Positions 61,664 to 64,000 of a stretch of 64,000 bases of DNA are shown piece by piece; the stretch's first letter is position 1; every line of letters starts with the position of its first letter. The stretch is from Sphingomonas sp. Leaf9 (GTDB lineage Bacteria; Pseudomonadota; Alphaproteobacteria; Sphingomonadales; Sphingomonadaceae), in NCBI RefSeq assembly GCF_001421355.1, contig NZ_LMKC01000002.1:1-64000 (forward strand), in the 5' to 3' direction. The notes under the pieces were generated by a model that did not search any database, was not told the DNA's origin, and was given only the letters and a program-made list of their open reading frames with translations. The position numbers were made by a program, and so were the translations under genes.

Positions 61664-63529
61664 CTAGTTCGCTGCCATCCCGGCATAGTCGATCCGCCAA
61701 AGCTTCAACGGCGACCCCTTGGGCAGCGGCACCGGCGTCAGCCAGCCCGGCACCTTGCCATGCGCCAGCTGGTCGTAGAATCCGCCGGGCGATCGTGCGC
61801 GATAGACCGTCGTTTCCGCCATGTTGGGGCAGGTCAGCAGATAAGTCGCGCCGTGCCGACGGGCGATAGTGCGGAAATTCTCCGGATCGCCCTGAAACGC
61901 GTGATGCACGTCGAGGATCGCGTCGCCGTTGCGGTGGTACGGGCCGGTGATGCCGTCATGGTGCGTGGCGACGATCAGGCGGGGGCCGAGGTCGACATGG
62001 GTGAACATCACCGCCGCCGGAATGCGGTTCAGCGCCTGTAGCGCGGGCAGGCTGGCGCAGCGGGCACCGGCGCGCAGCACCTGCTTCGTCCGGGCGTCCT
62101 GCGGCTTGATGCGGACATGGGCGGCAAGGCCGCGGTCGGGCAGCTTCGACAAGAGCTTGCCGACCTGATCGACAGCAAGGTTGCCGAGCAGGAGCAGCGA
62201 GACCAGCCCCGCCGTGCCCAGCACCCGCACCGCAGCATTCTTGCGCGACAGGAGCCACGGGATGACGACCCAGGCGAGCGCGACCGTGCCGGGAATCGCC
62301 AGCAGCTGTGCGGCGGGACCCGAACGGATTTGCCAGAACAGCATCGCCACCGCGAACGCGGTGAACAGCGTCGTCACCGCCCAGCCGACGAAATTCGCCG
62401 ACCGGCGCGCGCGCCATGTCGCGAAGATCGCCCCGATCAGGCCGATGATCGGGCCGGTCACGATCAGCAGGATCGTGCGGCCAGGCATGGTGTAGAGCGG
62501 TTTCGCCTCGCGCACATTGTTCAGCCAGGTGCGCGCCAGTTCCTCCGACACGCCTTCGGGCCGGCCGAGGCATTGCGGGAACAACGTCGCGAACGCCGCC
62601 GCCAGCACGCCGCCGGCGATCAGCGTCAGGACCAGCCGCACGCCCCAAGCCCTGGGGCTGATCCACGCCAGCAGCACCAGGAATGCGCCGCCCGCGACCA
62701 CCGCCGACAGCCATACCGGGGTCAGCGCGTCGCAGCGCATGGCGTAATTGGCATTGGAGGCAAAGGCGACGAAGCCGATCGCGCTCGTGCCCGCAAGCGT
62801 CGCGCCATAGACGGTCAGCCGCCGCGCCTCCGCCCGGTCCCAGACCCAGCGTAAGGCGACGATGCCGCCGGCCATCGCGCAATAGGGGAGCAGTTCGAGG
62901 CCGATGGTGAGCGACAGCGCCGACGACAGCCCGACGACCCAACCGCCGCGCGCCTGTTTGGGGTCGGCGAGGCCGGCGACGGTCCAGGCGAGGCAGGCGA
63001 GCTGCCACCCGTGATGGTCGATGCGTTCGGGCATGAACATCAGCAGCGTCGACGAACATCCGAGCAGGAACAGCACCGCGAGCGGCCACGCGACCGGCGC
63101 GACCAGCCGCCGCGCCGTTACCGCCAGCGCCGCCATCGCAACCCCCATCGGCAGCAGCGGGGCGATGCCGACCGCCAGCTTCTCGGCCCAGACCGGGCCG
63201 GCAAACGGCTTGAACAGCAGGATCAGCCCGGCGATCGGCAGGTCGACCAGCCGCGACCAATGGATGTCGAGGCCGCCGGGCGGGTTCAGCCGGTACTGTC
63301 GCAGGTCGTACCAGCCCTGGCCGCCCATCCACGCCCGCACCTGCATCAACCGCATATTGTCGTCGGTGTCGGACAGGGCCAGCCAGTGGACCGCATTCCA
63401 GCGTTGCCACAGGAACCAGGCGGCGATCGCCATCCACGCCAGCAATAGCCAGCGCCGCCAGTGACGGTCGAGTTCGTTGCGGCGCGCGGGCGTGTCGGTC
63501 AAAATCGCTTTCCCCAAGCCGCCACGCAT
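61664..63529 (-). CDS. Large multi-span membrane protein, GT-C-like
   Basis: The start is placed at ATG 63529 (621 residues); an ATG 11 codons upstream and a TTG at 63502 are also in frame. There are about 11-12 transmembrane helices in the first ~470 residues and a periplasmic C-terminal part. A luminal loop after the first helix contains SDTDDNMRLMQVRAWMGGQGW and PPGGLDIHWSRLVDLP; an acidic DTDD here is where GT-C glycosyltransferases have their catalytic acid. The family is common in alphaproteobacteria as a hypothetical protein. The divergent GtrA gene supports a link to surface glycan or lipid-linked sugar metabolism, by inference. Confidence 0.7.
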   Translation of the reverse strand: MRGGLGKAILTDTPARRNELDRHWRRWLLLAWMAIAAWFLWQRWNAVHWLALSDTDDNMRLMQVRAWMGGQGWYDLRQYRLNPPGGLDIHWSRLVDLPIAGLILLFKPFAGPVWAEKLAVGIAPLLPMGVAMAALAVTARRLVAPVAWPLAVLFLLGCSSTLLMFMPERIDHHGWQLACLAWTVAGLADPKQARGGWVVGLSSALSLTIGLELLPYCAMAGGIVALRWVWDRAEARRLTVYGATLAGTSAIGFVAFASNANYAMRCDALTPVWLSAVVAGGAFLVLLAWISPRAWGVRLVLTLIAGGVLAAAFATLFPQCLGRPEGVSEELARTWLNNVREAKPLYTMPGRTILLIVTGPIIGLIGAIFATWRARRSANFVGWAVTTLFTAFAVAMLFWQIRSGPAAQLLAIPGTVALAWVVIPWLLSRKNAAVRVLGTAGLVSLLLLGNLAVDQVGKLLSKLPDRGLAAHVRIKPQDARTKQVLRAGARCASLPALQALNRIPAAVMFTHVDLGPRLIVATHHDGITGPYHRNGDAILDVHHAFQGDPENFRTIARRHGATYLLTCPNMAETTVYRARSPGGFYDQLAHGKVPGWLTPVPLPKGSPLKLWRIDYAGMAAN

Positions 63530-63607
63530 TCTACGGCGGCTGTCCTGCCATGGTGGCAACACGCGCGCTGTATCGGATGGCGCGCAAAGGACAAGGGTGG
63601 CACGCGG

Positions 63608-64000
63608 GTGATCGCGCGGATCGAACGGTTGATGGCGGACGGGGTGCTGGGGCAGTTGATCCGCTTCGGCATCGTCGGCGGGCTATCGACGGTGATTTAT
63701 TCGGCGGTATATCTGCCGCTGGTCTATTATGTCCTGCCCGCCGGCTATGCCTTTGTCGCGGTCATTCCCGCGTTCGTCGTTGCCGCCGCCTTTGGCTGGG
63801 TGGCGCATGGCCGCTGGAGCTTTCAGGGGCACGGCACGCGCACCGGGGGTGCTGAACAGCCGATCAAGTTCCTGGTGGTGCAGGGGTTCGGCATGGTGCT
63901 GAACGGCCTCTTCACCTACGGCATGGTCGATCTGGCCGGGCTGGCCGACTGGACGCCGCTGATCCCCGCCGTGCTGGTGACGCCGTTCGCCACCTTCGCG
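63608..64000 (+). CDS. GtrA-family membrane protein (5' part)
   Basis: The frame is open from GTG 63608 to the window end without a stop, giving at least 131 residues. GtrA features are the start GQLIRFGIVGGLSTVIYSAVYLPLVYYVL, the GWVAHGRWSFQG motif after helix two, and IKFLVVQGFGMVLNGLFTYGMV. GtrA-type proteins are four-helix membrane proteins thought to flip polyprenyl-linked sugars for O-antigen, arabinogalactan or teichoic acid modification. It is divergent from the large GT-C-like gene, 78 bases apart, so both may work in one glycan pathway. Confidence 0.88.
   Translation, partial: MIARIERLMADGVLGQLIRFGIVGGLSTVIYSAVYLPLVYYVLPAGYAFVAVIPAFVVAAAFGWVAHGRWSFQGHGTRTGGAEQPIKFLVVQGFGMVLNGLFTYGMVDLAGLADWTPLIPAVLVTPFATFA

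Noticed and set aside
1..64000. CRISPR arrays, insertion sequences, integrases, phage genes
   Set aside because: No regularly spaced identical repeats and no transposase or integrase coding sequence could be recognised.

Overview
The window looks like a chromosomal segment of a high-GC alphaproteobacterium of the Sphingomonadaceae (Sphingomonas-like). The evidence is uniform high GC, frequent GTG/TTG starts, the housekeeping order yacG / RNase E/G / maf / infA next to tRNA-Phe, CobS, short-form HisG with HisD, and intergenic inverted repeats with a CCCCGCCTGCGCGGGG core. The genus is an inference; no rRNA is present. No stretch longer than about 300 bases lacks a gene.

Region 1 (1-446) is the 3' end of a GH125-type exo-alpha-mannosidase gene. 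Region 2 (494-41229) is about 40 kb holding a nearly complete type VI secretion system (T6SS). A leftward pair encodes TagH (FHA) and VgrG. A rightward run encodes an OmpA-like protein, TssA, TssB, TssC, Hcp, TagJ, TssE, TssF, TssG, an unknown exported protein and the ClpV ATPase TssH. A second run encodes TssK, TssL (with OmpA domain) and TssM, then TagF, PppA and PpkA. Kinase, phosphatase, TagF and the FHA protein together form the threonine-phosphorylation control circuit. A D-[RK]-T-V-F-x-P motif occurs once in TssL and twice in PpkA and is a likely phospho-docking site for TagH. No TssJ and no PAAR gene is seen.

The T6SS is split in the middle (16236-31911). First comes a candidate effector/immunity pair: a peptidoglycan-binding plus TIGR02594-type hydrolase overlapping a lipoprotein gene. 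Next comes a two-partner secretion module: an ShlB/FhaC-like transporter, a 2404-residue haemagglutinin-like exoprotein, a CHAT (caspase-like) lipoprotein and a CPBP intramembrane protease. A divergent M23 endopeptidase closes the insert. This exoprotein/CHAT-protease module is the most unusual system in the window.

Region 3 (41265-64000) is mostly core genome: tRNA-Phe, yacG, an RNase E/G-family gene, maf, infA; an S9 peptidase gene interrupted by an in-frame stop; H+-pyrophosphatase; thiL; a DUF2332 gene; hisG-hisD; nusB. It continues with an operon of glutathione transferase, pirin and alpha/beta hydrolase behind bolA, a J-domain protein, and an HxlR-type regulator divergent from an operon of VOC, DUF1428 and SRPBCC proteins. 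The last genes are cobS, a thioesterase, a small secreted protein, a large membrane protein and the start of a GtrA-family gene that runs off the end.
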